Assembly: GCA_021788795.1 (NCBI GenBank)
Contig: JAJYKG010000013.1
Coordinates: 1 to 18,640, forward strand
Origin: Thermoplasmata archaeon
GTDB taxonomy: Archaea > Thermoplasmatota > Thermoplasmata > RBG-16-68-12
Direction: 5' to 3'
DNA: 18,640 bases
Shown here: piece by piece, positions 7,601 to 14,760 of the stretch
How positions within the stretch are numbered: position 1 is the first letter of the stretch
Layout: each line of letters opens with the position of its first letter
Translations under genes and position numbers: made by a program
Notes under the pieces: generated by a model
What the model was told of the DNA's origin: nothing
Databases searched by the model: none
What the model saw: only the letters and a program-made list of their open reading frames with translations

Positions 7601-8137
7601 GAACACCAAACCCGCCGACGTGATGTTGCCGAGCACACGGTCCCCGATCGTGTCGACGATCCTCGGGTACCCGGGATACTCGTTCGTGGTGACGTAGGCG
7701 CGGCCCGTGCGCCCCGCCGCGACATCGTAGGGGGTGACGGCGAGGGGGATGACGCGGGTCTCCTTGAGCGTCGTCAGGTTCACGACGCCGAGTGCGGCCG
7801 CACCGGTGAGGGCGACGTAAAGCTCCGTCCCGTTCGGCGAGACGTCCATCCCGTAGGGCCCAGCGCCCACGCTCACGCTGGTCATCTCCTTGTCCGTGCT
7901 CGTGTTCCAGACCACCACGCTGCCCGTCGTGCTCGCCAGATAGAGGCGGTCGCGGAACGGGTCCATGACCATGTTCGAGAAGGATCCGGTCAGGAGGACG
8001 GAGGACGTGGCCGCGGGCACGGGGCCCTTCCCGCCCGGCGACGCGGCGGCCCACGGGACCAGTACGGACACCAGCACCAGGACGCCGACGAGGGCGGACA
8101 CGGTCCTCGCGGGATCTCGCAGCCCTCCCCGTCTCAC
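4619..8137 (-). CDS. Giant secreted, membrane-anchored beta-propeller/PKD surface protein
   Basis: About 1172 residues from GTG at 8137, which has GGAG 9 nt upstream and gives MRRGGLRDPARTVSALVG followed by a hydrophobic core and AAAS, a normal signal peptide. GTG 8152 and ATG 8209 are in-frame alternatives. Order: a YVTN-like beta-propeller (about 45-345, with repeated blades such as YGMDVSPNGTELYVA); a PKD domain (about 357-440, WSFGDGTQSS); a second propeller or sialidase-like region (about 450-865, with a few cysteines incl. CPDGVSC); two B-repeat/Ig-like modules (GWYNASSPLTL... GWQGTG); a membrane helix (LLLGVLVVVAVALIAIVVL); RRRRK; and a 39-residue proline-rich cytoplasmic tail. Many N-x-S/T sequons suggest a glycosylated outer face. 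It probably binds surfaces, polymers or cells. No catalytic residues are recognised, so no enzyme activity is claimed. Confidence 0.85.
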   Translation of the reverse strand: MRRGGLRDPARTVSALVGVLVLVSVLVPWAAASPGGKGPVPAATSSVLLTGSFSNMVMDPFRDRLYLASTTGSVVVWNTSTDKEMTSVSVGAGPYGMDVSPNGTELYVALTGAAALGVVNLTTLKETRVIPLAVTPYDVAAGRTGRAYVTTNEYPGYPRIVDTIGDRVLGNITSAGLVFPDAFVRASPDRSLLYLGDDYESPAPLYKFSITTDSVPLVSEAPFNSIGGNLRDMVVTEDGSQLFVACGGPAGYGYYVQGLYASNWTTSAELTTGPYPISVAVDQRATYAFGANTGSTVYGFNVATHVVIANLTFSQGVFRIRSVPDGTRLYALTSATGVGPGSALEELSTGLSASSSEPPLAYASANVTYGYAPLSVAFTGIAYLGTPPYSATWSFGDGTQSSAADVGHVYTTPGAYTATFRVVDASGYTATQSVSVVAGAAPTPGTLAVSTQFPGIGFSFTSNDAVPPDPQVAAGPGFVLEMVNTRYQIWSRDGLPLGGGSLTALFQTAPTDFLTDPKVVYDGLSGRWFASIDDLNTTAVLLAVSTTSNPLGPWSLSSYASAACPDQPFLGIGRDVVVLSVNDFSSCTSSGTFSGAEYWVVNKTERLQGGTAVYEHVGPFPGRASLYPVEALTPSPTFYLMTVGWALNPTTALTLYALTGSPPGPVTTTTVNLTVRTINQPPNGVQPGTPYLVNTGDSRVQDAFAYGNTLWAALGDACFPAGTTQNRSCLRLLQIDTSTPAVLQDFDVGQAGTDSFYPSIARDAAGDLVVVFGFSSATAYPGIAVTSQQAGDPVDSVRAPLVIQAGTGPEDLWCPDGVSCRYGDYFGASVDPLDPEVVWTAGEYGTPSGWQTEVTAVGTFAPVSLTFNYSLRGGGTPPSGPALVYFSRGATETTALSPAPQVYEADRNSTWVVLPLLLGTTLGERWVLYGPFAGNATVPATETFPFQHQFLVNVTAGPAGGGSTAAESGWYNASSPLTLSATAAPGWKFMGWQGTGAGSYTGPRADADATVSGVITEAGQFDPGLTLTASFGGSVAYSYGNATGVVPSGSTVTIYVPLGTSVSLTASAGLFGSFVGWSGAVTGNGFASTYVVMGPAHIQAQFGLETTAFLLLGVLVVVAVALIAIVVLRRRRKATPAPPAVAPAVTPPPGAAPGSPDARPPEEPPPPGPPPG

Positions 8138-8202
8138 GTCGTTCCACTCCACGATACCGCCTGTGGCCCCGCCAAGGGCGAGCGCCGCCCACCGATGGTC
8201 GA

Positions 8203-8216
8203 CGGGCATATTACCC
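8203..8216 (-). promoter_or_regulatory. Possible TATA element for the giant surface protein
   Basis: On the minus strand the only AT-rich patch upstream of the gene reads GGGGTAATATGCCC. It lies about 55-75 nt upstream of the GTG candidates, so transcription would begin near 8181-8185 and leave a short leader. The same patch supplies an ATG (8209) with a preceding AGGGG, so it could instead be a start site with a ribosome-binding sequence. Confidence 0.25.
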
Positions 8217-8309
8217 CTTTCGGAAGACCTCAACGCGGTGGAATCATCGGCTGAGGCTCCCTGAACCCGCGAGGCCGTCCGGAGCGCGCGCCCCGGGGCC
8301 GGCTGGACG

Positions 8310-8324
8310 GAAATCCCTTTAGGC
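8310..8324 (+). promoter_or_regulatory. BRE/TATA-like promoter of tldD-pmbA
   Basis: GGAAATCCCTTTAGG has a purine-rich BRE-like part (GGAAAT) followed by a TATA-like CTTTAGG. It is centred about 36 bp before the ATG at 8356 and stands out in the surrounding GC-rich sequence. TSS would fall about 8-10 nt before the ATG, leaving a near-leaderless mRNA, in keeping with the absence of a clear Shine-Dalgarno sequence. Confidence 0.5.
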
Positions 8325-8355
8325 GCGTCCCGCCTTCGCGGCGCGGGCACATCCC

Positions 8356-9741
8356 ATGGCTGACCTCTTTTCCGCGGGCCTCAAGGCCCTCGAGTCCGCC
8401 GGAGCGAAGTTCGGTGACGTCCGCACGGAGGAACGCATCGCGTATGCAATCCGCATGTCGAACGGGCAGATCGAGAACGTGAGCCAGGTCCGGCGCACGG
8501 GCTGGGGCCTGCGGGCCTTCGTGGACGGGGCGTGGGGCTACGCCTCCGGGACCTCGTTCACGCCCGCGGAGCTCGCGGCCGCGGCGAAGCGCGCGACCGC
8601 GATCGCCTGCGCGAACGCAGCAGCCGGCGTGAAGAAGACCTCCCTACGGGGCGTGCCGAGCGGCCGGAAGACTTACCAGGCTGCGGTCAAGGTCGACCCT
8701 GCGGACATCTCGGGCGAGGAGAAGGTGGCCCTCACCCGCGAACTCGAGGGCGCGATGCGGGGTGGCGCCGTCTCCAGCACGCTCGGACTGTACAACGAAT
8801 CCTCGATCGCGTACGAGCTCGCGAACACCGCGGGCGCGCACGTCGCCTGGCGGGAGGTACGCGTGCGCCTCGCGGCCCAGGCGATCGCCCAGGAGGGCGA
8901 CCGCCAGGAGATGGCCTTCGACGCGAAGGACGCCTCCGCGGGCTGGGAGTTCATCCGGACGATCGACCCTGCCGCCTTCGGCCGGGAGGTCGGGACGGAG
9001 GCCGCGGAGCGGCTCCAGGCGATCAAGCCGCCGGCCGGGCTCCAGACGGTCATCCTCGACCCCGACGCCTCCGGACTGCTCGCCCACGAGGTCATGGGCC
9101 ACGCGTCGGAGGGCGACGAGATCACAAAGCAGCGCTCCTTCCTCAGCCGGGTCGTCGGGAAGCGCGTCGGCAGCGCCCTCGTCACGATGTACGACGACGG
9201 AACGTTCCCCGGGGCGCACGGGAGCATCCCGGTGGACTCGGAGGGCTCGCCCGCCCACAAGACGACGATCATCGACCGCGGCGTCTACCAGGGCTACATG
9301 CAGAGCCTGGAGACGGCGGGGACGCTCAAGGTGCGGCCGACCGGCAACGGCCGCGCCCAGGACTTCGGCCGCCGGGTGTGGGTGCGGATGACGAACACCT
9401 ACTTCGCCCCCGGCCGGGACACGAAGGACGCGATCGTCGAGGACACGAAGGACGGCGTCCTGACGAAGGGCTGGATCAGCGGCATGGAGGACGTCGTCGG
9501 CGGCGGCTTCCAGGCCGTCACGCAGTCCGGATGGATCGTGAAGGACGGGGAGCTCCGCGAGCGGGTGCGGGGCATGACGCTCACGGGCAAGGCCCTCGCG
9601 ATCCTGAAGAGCGTGGACCGCGTGTCCAAGGACCTCGTCCTCTCCGGCGGCACGTGCGGCAAGGGCGAGGCGGACGACTTCGTCCCCGTCGGCGCGGGGG
9701 GCCCGTACATGCGCGCCCAGGTCGTCGTGGGGGGCGGATGA
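8356..9741 (+). CDS. tldD: TldD metalloprotease subunit
   Basis: 461 residues, the usual TldD length. The zinc motif HEVMGH lies at 244-249 in LLAHEVMGHASEGDE. The third-ligand region near the C-terminus reads GGTCGKGEADDFVPVG (Cys at about 434), as in TldD. This is the catalytic half of the TldD/TldE(PmbA) heterodimer, a zinc protease that degrades unfolded or modified peptides threaded into its inner chamber. It also matures some peptide antibiotics in bacteria; the natural substrate in archaea is unknown. The gene is followed after 1 nt by its partner. ATG at 8356 is the first codon after a BRE/TATA-like element. Confidence 0.95.
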   Translation: MADLFSAGLKALESAGAKFGDVRTEERIAYAIRMSNGQIENVSQVRRTGWGLRAFVDGAWGYASGTSFTPAELAAAAKRATAIACANAAAGVKKTSLRGVPSGRKTYQAAVKVDPADISGEEKVALTRELEGAMRGGAVSSTLGLYNESSIAYELANTAGAHVAWREVRVRLAAQAIAQEGDRQEMAFDAKDASAGWEFIRTIDPAAFGREVGTEAAERLQAIKPPAGLQTVILDPDASGLLAHEVMGHASEGDEITKQRSFLSRVVGKRVGSALVTMYDDGTFPGAHGSIPVDSEGSPAHKTTIIDRGVYQGYMQSLETAGTLKVRPTGNGRAQDFGRRVWVRMTNTYFAPGRDTKDAIVEDTKDGVLTKGWISGMEDVVGGGFQAVTQSGWIVKDGELRERVRGMTLTGKALAILKSVDRVSKDLVLSGGTCGKGEADDFVPVGAGGPYMRAQVVVGGG

Positions 9742-9742
9742 G

Positions 9743-11125
9743 ATGGACCTCCTGGAGCTTGCCCCGGACGCCGTCGCGAAGGCGCGGGCGCGGGGTGCGG
9801 ACGCGGCGGAGGCCTATGCGATCCGCTACGCCACGCGGCACGTGTACATCGAGGACGACGTGCCTAAGGTCGCGGAGGACCGCAGCGAGGTCGGCCTCGG
9901 ACTCAAGGTGGCCCGCGGGAAGCGCGTCGCGTCCGCCTCCACCACGCTCGCCGGCGCGGCGGACGTCGCCGCGGTGGTCGGCACCGCGGTGCGGGGCCTG
10001 GGGCAGGTCCCCGAGGACCCCGACTTCTCCGGCTTCGCCACGGAGGGCGGCCGGGGGGAGGTCGCCGGGGTGTACGACCCCGCGACGGCCGACGCGGGCG
10101 TCGAGGGACTCCTCGAGGCCGCGAGGACCTTCGTGGACGCCGCGAAGGCCCGCAAGGGGATCTCCGTGCCCAAGGCCACCTTCCGCCTCCAGGACTACGC
10201 GGTCCGCGTCGTCAACTCGAACGGCGTGGACGCGTCCCACCGCGGCACGCTGGCCTACGCCTACCTGACGGTCAAGCACGGCTCCGGCTCGAACGTGGGG
10301 GAGGGCGTCCTCCACGGCGCCCAGCCCTCCCTGAAGGCGATCGACTTCGCCGCCCTCGGCGAGACGTGCGCGAGGCGCGCCGCGGAGAACCGCGAGGCCC
10401 GGGCCTACACGGGCAAGCTGACCGGCGTCGCGGTCATCGACCCCCAGGAGCTGGGGGCGCTCTTCCTGCAGTCCGTCGGCGGGGCCGTGACCGCCCAGAA
10501 CGTCCAGAAGAAGCGGTCCCCGTGGGCCGGCAAGGTCGGACAGGACGTCGGTTCGGCGAGCGTCACGATCCGGGACAAGCCGCGCCTGCCCCGCGGGCTC
10601 GTGTCCTGCGCCTCGGACGACGAGGGCGCCGCGACGAGGGACCGCACCCTCGTCCAGGCCGGCGTCCTGAAGGGCTACGTGGCCGACACCTACCACGCGC
10701 GCCTCCTCGGCGCGGAGCCGGGCAACGCGTTCCGCCGCTCCGCCTTCTCCCTCGAGGGGGCGTACGCCCGCCCCGCGGAGAACCACGTTTCCAACCTGGT
10801 GCTGGAGCCGGGGGTGAAGTCCCTCGAGGACCTCCTGCGCGGGGTCGACCGCGGCGTCTACGTGGAGAAGTTCGCCGCCCCGGAGCTGAACCCGATCTCG
10901 GGCGCGTTCGCCTGCGAGGTCCGGAACGCCACGGTGATCGAGCACGGGGAGCGGAAGGAGCACGTGAAGTACGCGCTCCTCACCGGCAACTTCTACGACG
11001 GCCTGCGGAACGTGGACGGCATCGGCCGGGACCTCGAGCCCGTGCCTTCCTTCTACGGGACGCCGGGGTGCGCCTACGTGCCTCCGGTGGCGTTCGCGGG
11101 CTTCGAGCTCGTCGGCCAGGCGTGA
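9743..11125 (+). CDS. pmbA: TldE/PmbA non-catalytic partner of TldD
   Basis: 460 residues, the same fold family as the gene before it but without HExxxH, as expected for PmbA/TldE, which shapes the substrate tunnel. Recognisable family segments are GLGLKVARGKRVASASTT near the N-terminus, RPAENHVSNLVLEPG in the C-terminal third, LNPISGAFACEV, and LTGNFYDGLRNVDGIG near the end. The start ATG at 9743 lies 1 nt after the tldD stop, so the two are co-translated in the 1:1 ratio the heterodimer needs. It ends 22 nt before the convergent stop of the membrane protein gene. Confidence 0.94.
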   Translation: MDLLELAPDAVAKARARGADAAEAYAIRYATRHVYIEDDVPKVAEDRSEVGLGLKVARGKRVASASTTLAGAADVAAVVGTAVRGLGQVPEDPDFSGFATEGGRGEVAGVYDPATADAGVEGLLEAARTFVDAAKARKGISVPKATFRLQDYAVRVVNSNGVDASHRGTLAYAYLTVKHGSGSNVGEGVLHGAQPSLKAIDFAALGETCARRAAENREARAYTGKLTGVAVIDPQELGALFLQSVGGAVTAQNVQKKRSPWAGKVGQDVGSASVTIRDKPRLPRGLVSCASDDEGAATRDRTLVQAGVLKGYVADTYHARLLGAEPGNAFRRSAFSLEGAYARPAENHVSNLVLEPGVKSLEDLLRGVDRGVYVEKFAAPELNPISGAFACEVRNATVIEHGERKEHVKYALLTGNFYDGLRNVDGIGRDLEPVPSFYGTPGCAYVPPVAFAGFELVGQA

Positions 11126-11129
11126 CGCC

Positions 11130-11147
11130 GCCCGCTTCGGCGCGGGC
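11130..11147. terminator. GC hairpin between convergent genes
   Basis: GCCCGC-TTCGGC-GCGGGC forms a 6-bp perfect GC stem with a 6-nt loop, directly between the pmbA stop (11125) and the opposing stop (11148-11150). It has no T-run on either side, so it may block read-through or be chance in such GC-rich DNA. Confidence 0.35.
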
Positions 11148-11741
11148 TCAGCCCGTGTCGATGACGCCCGACAGCGTGTAGCTGCCCGCGAAGACGGTCG
11201 TCGGCTGGATCGTGAGGACGATGGACTGCGTGCCGCCCGCCGGGACCACGACCGGGCTTGCGAGGCTCGGGTCGGGGACCGCCGTGAAGATCGTGAAGTC
11301 CGTGCCGGAGAGGGTGACGCTCGTGACGTTGTGGTCCGCGGAGTCCGTGTTGTGCAGGGTCAGCGTGTACGTGAACTGCTTCAGCAGCGAGGTGTGGATG
11401 GGGCAGTTCGCGCAGGACGTGATCGGGGACGCGCCGAAGTACTGCCTGGAGCCGGGGTAGTTGATCGCGAAGCTCACGCCACTCACCGTGATCTGGCTCT
11501 GGGTCACGGGGGTCATGAGCGAGGTGACGAACCACCAGGCCGCGATGGCGAGGACCACGATGACCACCACGACGACCAGGATGATGATCAGCGCGGTGTG
11601 GAACTCTTTCGGGGGAGGGGTCGTGGGCGGGGCATAGGGCTGCTGCGGCGGATACTGGGGAGGATAGCCCTGCGGCGGGTACTGCGGATACGGCGTGGGG
11701 CTCTCCGGCGGGGGAGAGCCGCCAGGGGGCGGCGCAGACAT
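11148..11741 (-). CDS. Proline-rich single-pass membrane protein with small outer domain
   Basis: 197 residues; no family recognised. Residues 1-45 are a Pro/Tyr/Gln-rich cytoplasmic head (PPPGGSPPPESPTPYPQY and repeats of YPPQ). About 49-72 is one strong membrane helix (ALIIILVVVVVIVVLAIAAW). About 80-197 is a beta-rich outer domain with a CANC pair (SCANCPIHTSL) and a closing VPAGGTQSIVLTIQP segment, as in Ig-like folds. The positive-inside rule and lack of a signal peptide suggest type II topology. ATG 11741 is chosen because a TATA-like element lies about 28 bp upstream and no ribosome-binding sequence is seen, which fits a leaderless mRNA. It is a single-gene unit between two oppositely arranged operons. 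Its function is unknown; a cell-envelope role is inference. Confidence 0.75.
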   Translation of the reverse strand: MSAPPPGGSPPPESPTPYPQYPPQGYPPQYPPQQPYAPPTTPPPKEFHTALIIILVVVVVIVVLAIAAWWFVTSLMTPVTQSQITVSGVSFAINYPGSRQYFGASPITSCANCPIHTSLLKQFTYTLTLHNTDSADHNVTSVTLSGTDFTIFTAVPDPSLASPVVVPAGGTQSIVLTIQPTTVFAGSYTLSGVIDTG

Positions 11742-11765
11742 GGCGGCGCACTTGGGGACGATGGA

Positions 11766-11786
11766 CCTTAAGCTTTCGGTCCGAAA
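11766..11786 (-). promoter_or_regulatory. BRE/TATA promoter with overlapping palindrome
   Basis: On the minus strand, CCGAAAGC (BRE-like) runs into TTAAGG (TATA-like), centred about 28 bp upstream of ATG 11741, so the transcript should be leaderless. Just upstream, and overlapping the BRE, is a 13-bp palindrome, TTTCGG-A-CCGAAA (11774-11786), which could be an operator for a dimeric regulator. Confidence 0.55.
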
Positions 11787-11797
11787 AGTCGCAACCG

Positions 11798-11815
11798 AAA
11801 ACGCCTCCGGAGGCG
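11798..11815 (-). terminator. Hairpin plus T-run after porB
   Basis: Twelve bases downstream of the porB stop, the minus strand reads CGCCTCCGGAGGCG, a perfect 14-bp palindrome able to fold into a 5-bp stem with a CCGG loop. TTTT follows directly. T-runs define archaeal terminators, so this is a good candidate for the end of the porGDAB transcript, placed before the next gene's promoter. Confidence 0.55.
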
Positions 11816-11826
11816 ACGCGGCGGGC

Positions 11827-12717
11827 TCAGGCGAGGCCCTCGAGGGCGAGGAGCCGCTTCCACCGCGCGTCGACCTGGGCCTGGATCTTCGCGACCTCTG
11901 CGTCGTCCAGGTGGCTGAAGCGCCCCTGGGTCTGCAGGTACTCGCGGACGGGCTTCGCGACGCCGAGCTTCCGGGTGATGTGGTAGACGCCGTCCACAAT
12001 CTCGTACAGGGGGAAGACGTTCGTGTCCGTCGCGAGCCGGGCAACCTCGATCGTTTTCTCGGAGGAGTAGCGCCATCCGGGCGGGCAGGGCGCGAGGGCG
12101 TGGAAGAACCGCGGGCCGTGGATCGCCTTCGCCTTCTCGACCTTCTTCACGAAGTCCTCGGGGAACGCCACGTTCACCGTGGCCGCGTAGGGCGGGTTGT
12201 GGGCCGCGATGATCGCCATGATGTCCTTCTTGGGCTCGAGCTTCCCGCGGGAGAACTCGTCCACGGGCGTCGTCGTGGTCCACGCGCCCTCGGGCGTCGC
12301 GCCGCTCCGCTGCACGCCCGTGTTCATGTACGCCTCGTTGTCGTACATGAGGTAGATGCCGTCCGTCCGGCGCTCGAGCATGCCGCTCAGGGCTTGGAGG
12401 CCGATGTCCGCGGTGCCGCCGTCCCCCGCGAAGCCCACGATGGTCACGTCCTTGAGGCCGAGCTGGTCCGCCGCGGCCCTCAGGCCCGAGATGGACGCGC
12501 CCGTGGCCTCGAACGCGCAGTCGAGCATGGGGACGTCCAGGGCGGTCGTCGGGAAGGGCGTCGCGATCACGGTCCAGCAGCACGCGGGCACGGTCACGAT
12601 CGTCCGCTCTCCGAGGCCCTTGAGCAGGTACCGCATCACGAGGGTCGCGCCGCAGCCCGGGCACGCGCTGTGCCCGGACCGCATGAGTTCCTGGGCCGGG
12701 ATCGTCAACCGCGCCAC
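11827..12717 (-). CDS. porB: Pyruvate:ferredoxin oxidoreductase beta subunit
   Basis: 296 residues. It binds thiamine diphosphate and one [4Fe-4S] cluster. Cluster ligands: C19 and C22 in SACPGCGATL, one of C46/C47 in VPACCWTV, and C211 in APCPPGWRY. The TPP/Mg motif is GDGG at 98-101 followed by N127 (MYDNEAYMNTG). The 'TGC' seen in most PorB reads ACC here. Together with PorA it decarboxylates pyruvate with CoA to acetyl-CoA and CO2 and reduces ferredoxin, or runs in reverse as pyruvate synthase. The GTG start at 12717 lies 1 nt after the porA stop. This is the last gene of the operon, with a terminator-like hairpin beyond its stop. Confidence 0.93.
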   Translation of the reverse strand: MARLTIPAQELMRSGHSACPGCGATLVMRYLLKGLGERTIVTVPACCWTVIATPFPTTALDVPMLDCAFEATGASISGLRAAADQLGLKDVTIVGFAGDGGTADIGLQALSGMLERRTDGIYLMYDNEAYMNTGVQRSGATPEGAWTTTTPVDEFSRGKLEPKKDIMAIIAAHNPPYAATVNVAFPEDFVKKVEKAKAIHGPRFFHALAPCPPGWRYSSEKTIEVARLATDTNVFPLYEIVDGVYHITRKLGVAKPVREYLQTQGRFSHLDDAEVAKIQAQVDARWKRLLALEGLA

Positions 12718-12718
12718 G

Positions 12719-13894
12719 TCAGCTCGCCTCCGTCCGGGACTTGAGCTCCACCCACGACGACTCCGGGCCGTCGCGGGTCAGGAGGTCGAGGAGGGCCTCG
12801 CGCACCATGGCCGCGGTGATGTCCCGCCCGCCGAGCCCGGCGACGAAGCCCCGCAGCTGGGGGTGGTGGGGGGCAGCGTAGAGCGCGCCGGCGACCTCCG
12901 TGAAGGCCGCGCCCGCGGCCCCGAAGGTGAAGGAGCGGTCGAGCACGCCGATGCGGTCGACCCGGGTCGCGAGGTCCCGCAGCTCCTGCACCGGGAAGGG
13001 GCGGAAGGTGCGGAGCTTCGCGAGGCCGACCTTGTGGCCGTCCGCGCGCATCGCGTCCACGACGCCGCGGGCGGTCGTCGTCGCGGTGCCCATCGTCACG
13101 AGGACCGTGTCCGCGTCGTCCGTCTTGTACGTGGGCAGGAGGCCGCCGTGGTTCCGCCCCGTGATCCGGGCGTAGTCGTCCTCGATCTCGAGGAACACGT
13201 CCCGGGTGCGGACCATGGCCTTCGCGATCTTGTGCCGGAACTCCATGTAGTGCTCCGGGCCCGTGAACGAGCCCAGGCGCATCGCCTTGCCGACCTCGAG
13301 CGTCGAGCTCCTCTCCCGCGGAGGCAGGAAGGCGTCCACCTGGTCCTGGCCCGGGATGTCCACGGGCTCGACCGTGTGGGAGAGGTAGAACGCGTCCTCC
13401 GTGACCATGGCGGGGAGGCGGACCTCGGGATGCTCCGCGAGGCGGAACGCCATGAGCGTGGTGTCCAGGACCTCCTGGTTGCTCTCCCCGTAGAACTGGA
13501 TCCAGCCCGTGTCCCGCTGGGACATCGTGTCCCCGTGGTCCGTCCAGATGGACCACGGCGGGGCCACGGCGCGGTTCACGACGCCCATGACGACGGGCGT
13601 GCGCGCCCCCGCGGCCCAGTGCAGGAGCTCGTGCATGAGGAGCAGGCCCTGGGACGAGGTCGCTGTGTACGTGCGCGCGCCGAGGGCGGAGGCGCTGATG
13701 CACGCCTGCATCGCCGAGTGCTCGGACTCGACCTTGATGTACTCCGCGGGCAGGGCCCCCGAGGCGACGAACTCGGCGATCTTCTCCACGATGGCCGTCT
13801 GCGGGGTGATCGGATAGGCCGACACCACGTGGACGCGGGCGAGCTTCGCGGCATAGGACTGGGCGTAGTTCCCGCTGATGACGAGCTGCGTCAT
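12719..13894 (-). CDS. porA: Pyruvate:ferredoxin oxidoreductase alpha subunit
   Basis: 391 residues, matching archaeal PorA (about 390). Key stretches: AYPITPQTAIVEKIAEF near the N-terminus, VESEHSAMQACISASALGARTYTATSSQGL (pyrimidine-binding domain, with the conserved Glu of SEHSA), then PPWSIWTDHGDTMSQRDTGW. The last agrees with pyruvate-type enzymes in this region, in which a PWxIWxDHxDxMxxRDTGW pattern is usual. 2-oxoglutarate or branched-chain oxidoreductases differ here, so pyruvate is the best substrate guess. The ATG at 13894 lies 3 nt after the porD stop, within one tightly packed operon. Confidence 0.93.
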   Translation of the reverse strand: MTQLVISGNYAQSYAAKLARVHVVSAYPITPQTAIVEKIAEFVASGALPAEYIKVESEHSAMQACISASALGARTYTATSSQGLLLMHELLHWAAGARTPVVMGVVNRAVAPPWSIWTDHGDTMSQRDTGWIQFYGESNQEVLDTTLMAFRLAEHPEVRLPAMVTEDAFYLSHTVEPVDIPGQDQVDAFLPPRERSSTLEVGKAMRLGSFTGPEHYMEFRHKIAKAMVRTRDVFLEIEDDYARITGRNHGGLLPTYKTDDADTVLVTMGTATTTARGVVDAMRADGHKVGLAKLRTFRPFPVQELRDLATRVDRIGVLDRSFTFGAAGAAFTEVAGALYAAPHHPQLRGFVAGLGGRDITAAMVREALLDLLTRDGPESSWVELKSRTEAS

Positions 13895-13897
13895 GGC

Positions 13898-14158
13898 TCA
13901 GTCCTCCTTGACCATCGTGATCGCCTTGGGCTTGCACTCCTCCGCGCAGATCGCGCAGCCCTTGCAGTAGTCCAGGCGGATGACGGGGAAGCCGACGCCG
14001 TCGAACGCAATCGCGTCGTCGGGACAGAACTTCCAGCAGACGTTGCACTTCGTGCAGAGCTTGAGGTCGATGACCGGGCGGAACGTGCGCCACGAGGCCG
14101 TGTGGTTCACGTCGCTCGGCGTCGTGGCGATGGGCGCCTCGGGAAGGTCCTCCTCCAT
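13898..14158 (-). CDS. porD: Pyruvate:ferredoxin oxidoreductase delta subunit (ferredoxin-like)
   Basis: 86 residues with two [4Fe-4S] motifs: CTKCNVCWKFCP (C35, C38, C41, C45) and CKGCAICAEECK (C65, C68, C71, C75). The second lacks the usual proline after the last cysteine. It relays electrons from the beta-subunit cluster to external ferredoxin. The size and N-terminal hydrophilic extension are normal for PorD. It sits between porG (11-nt gap) and porA (3-nt gap), giving the gamma-delta-alpha-beta order of archaeal and Thermotoga enzymes. Confidence 0.93.
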   Translation of the reverse strand: MEEDLPEAPIATTPSDVNHTASWRTFRPVIDLKLCTKCNVCWKFCPDDAIAFDGVGFPVIRLDYCKGCAICAEECKPKAITMVKED

Positions 14159-14169
14159 CTCGTACGCCG

Positions 14170-14733
14170 TCAGGGGACCACCGCCAGGGAGACGACGTGC
14201 TGGTAGGCGTCCTCGGCCGCCATGACGTTCGCCTGTTGCTTCGCGGGGACGAAGCGGCCGACGGCCTTGCGGACGGAGTCCAGGGTGACGATGCCGCTCG
14301 CCCGCGCGAGGGCGCCGAGGACCGCGGTGTTGACAATGGGCGTGGCCTTGGACCCGAGGCCGTGAGCCAAGGCGATGCTCGTGGCGTCGATCGTGGCCAC
14401 GCGGCCCTTGAAGGACGACGCGAGCGCGTCCGGCGCCTTCTCCGAATTCACGAGGAGCAGGCCGTCCGGCTTCAGGCCCGCGGTGACGCTGATCGTGCGC
14501 ATGAGCTGCGCGTCGAGGACGACGACGATGTCCGGGTCCGTGATGCTCGTGCGGATCTGGATCGGGGCGTCGTCGATCCGCGTGTACGCGGTCACGGGCG
14601 CCCCCCGGCGCTCCACGCCGAAGAACGGGAAGCTCTGCGGATACTTGCCCTCGAGGAAGGCCGCCTGCGCGAGCAGTTCGGACGCGATGACAGCGCCCTG
14701 GCCTCCCCTACCGTGGAAGCGTATCTCGATCAC
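14170..14733 (-). CDS. porG: Pyruvate:ferredoxin oxidoreductase gamma subunit
   Basis: 187 residues beginning [24 protein letters not shown], the hallmark GRGGQG start of the gamma (domain III-like) subunit that helps bind Co[18 protein letters not shown] and the late [15 protein letters not shown] segment are also typical. The start is GTG at 14733, since the family always begins a few residues before GRGGQG and no ATG is placed correctly. It is the first gene of porGDAB and is transcribed away from hypC across a 119-bp divergent region. Confidence 0.94.
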
Positions 14734-14760
14734 GATCCCGCCGACTCGTTCGACGGAGGT

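Larger units (their letters stand above)
8138..8355. other. Longest intergenic region (218 bp), divergent promoters
   Basis: It separates the giant surface protein gene (minus) from tldD (plus). It contains the two promoter elements described separately, and possibly an N-terminal extension of the minus-strand protein up to ATG 8209. I see no RNA gene, repeat or small conserved frame in it. Confidence 0.5.

Noticed and set aside
5631..8192. Open frame of over 800 codons on the minus strand, and another of over 700 codons on the plus strand (5906-8254), within the surface protein gene
   Set aside because: Both are Arg/Pro/Gly-rich with no domain patterns, while the chosen frame has a signal peptide, propeller blades, a PKD motif and a membrane anchor.
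8138..8350. Start of the giant surface protein at ATG 8350 or ATG 8209
   Set aside because: These add 71 or 24 residues of non-conserved-looking sequence before the signal peptide; GTG 8137 has GGAG at good spacing and a standard n-region. ATG 8209 cannot be fully excluded.
12356..14206. Plus-strand frame of about 616 codons opposite porDAB
   Set aside because: Antisense shadow of three conserved por genes; Arg/Val/His-rich composition with no recognisable motif.
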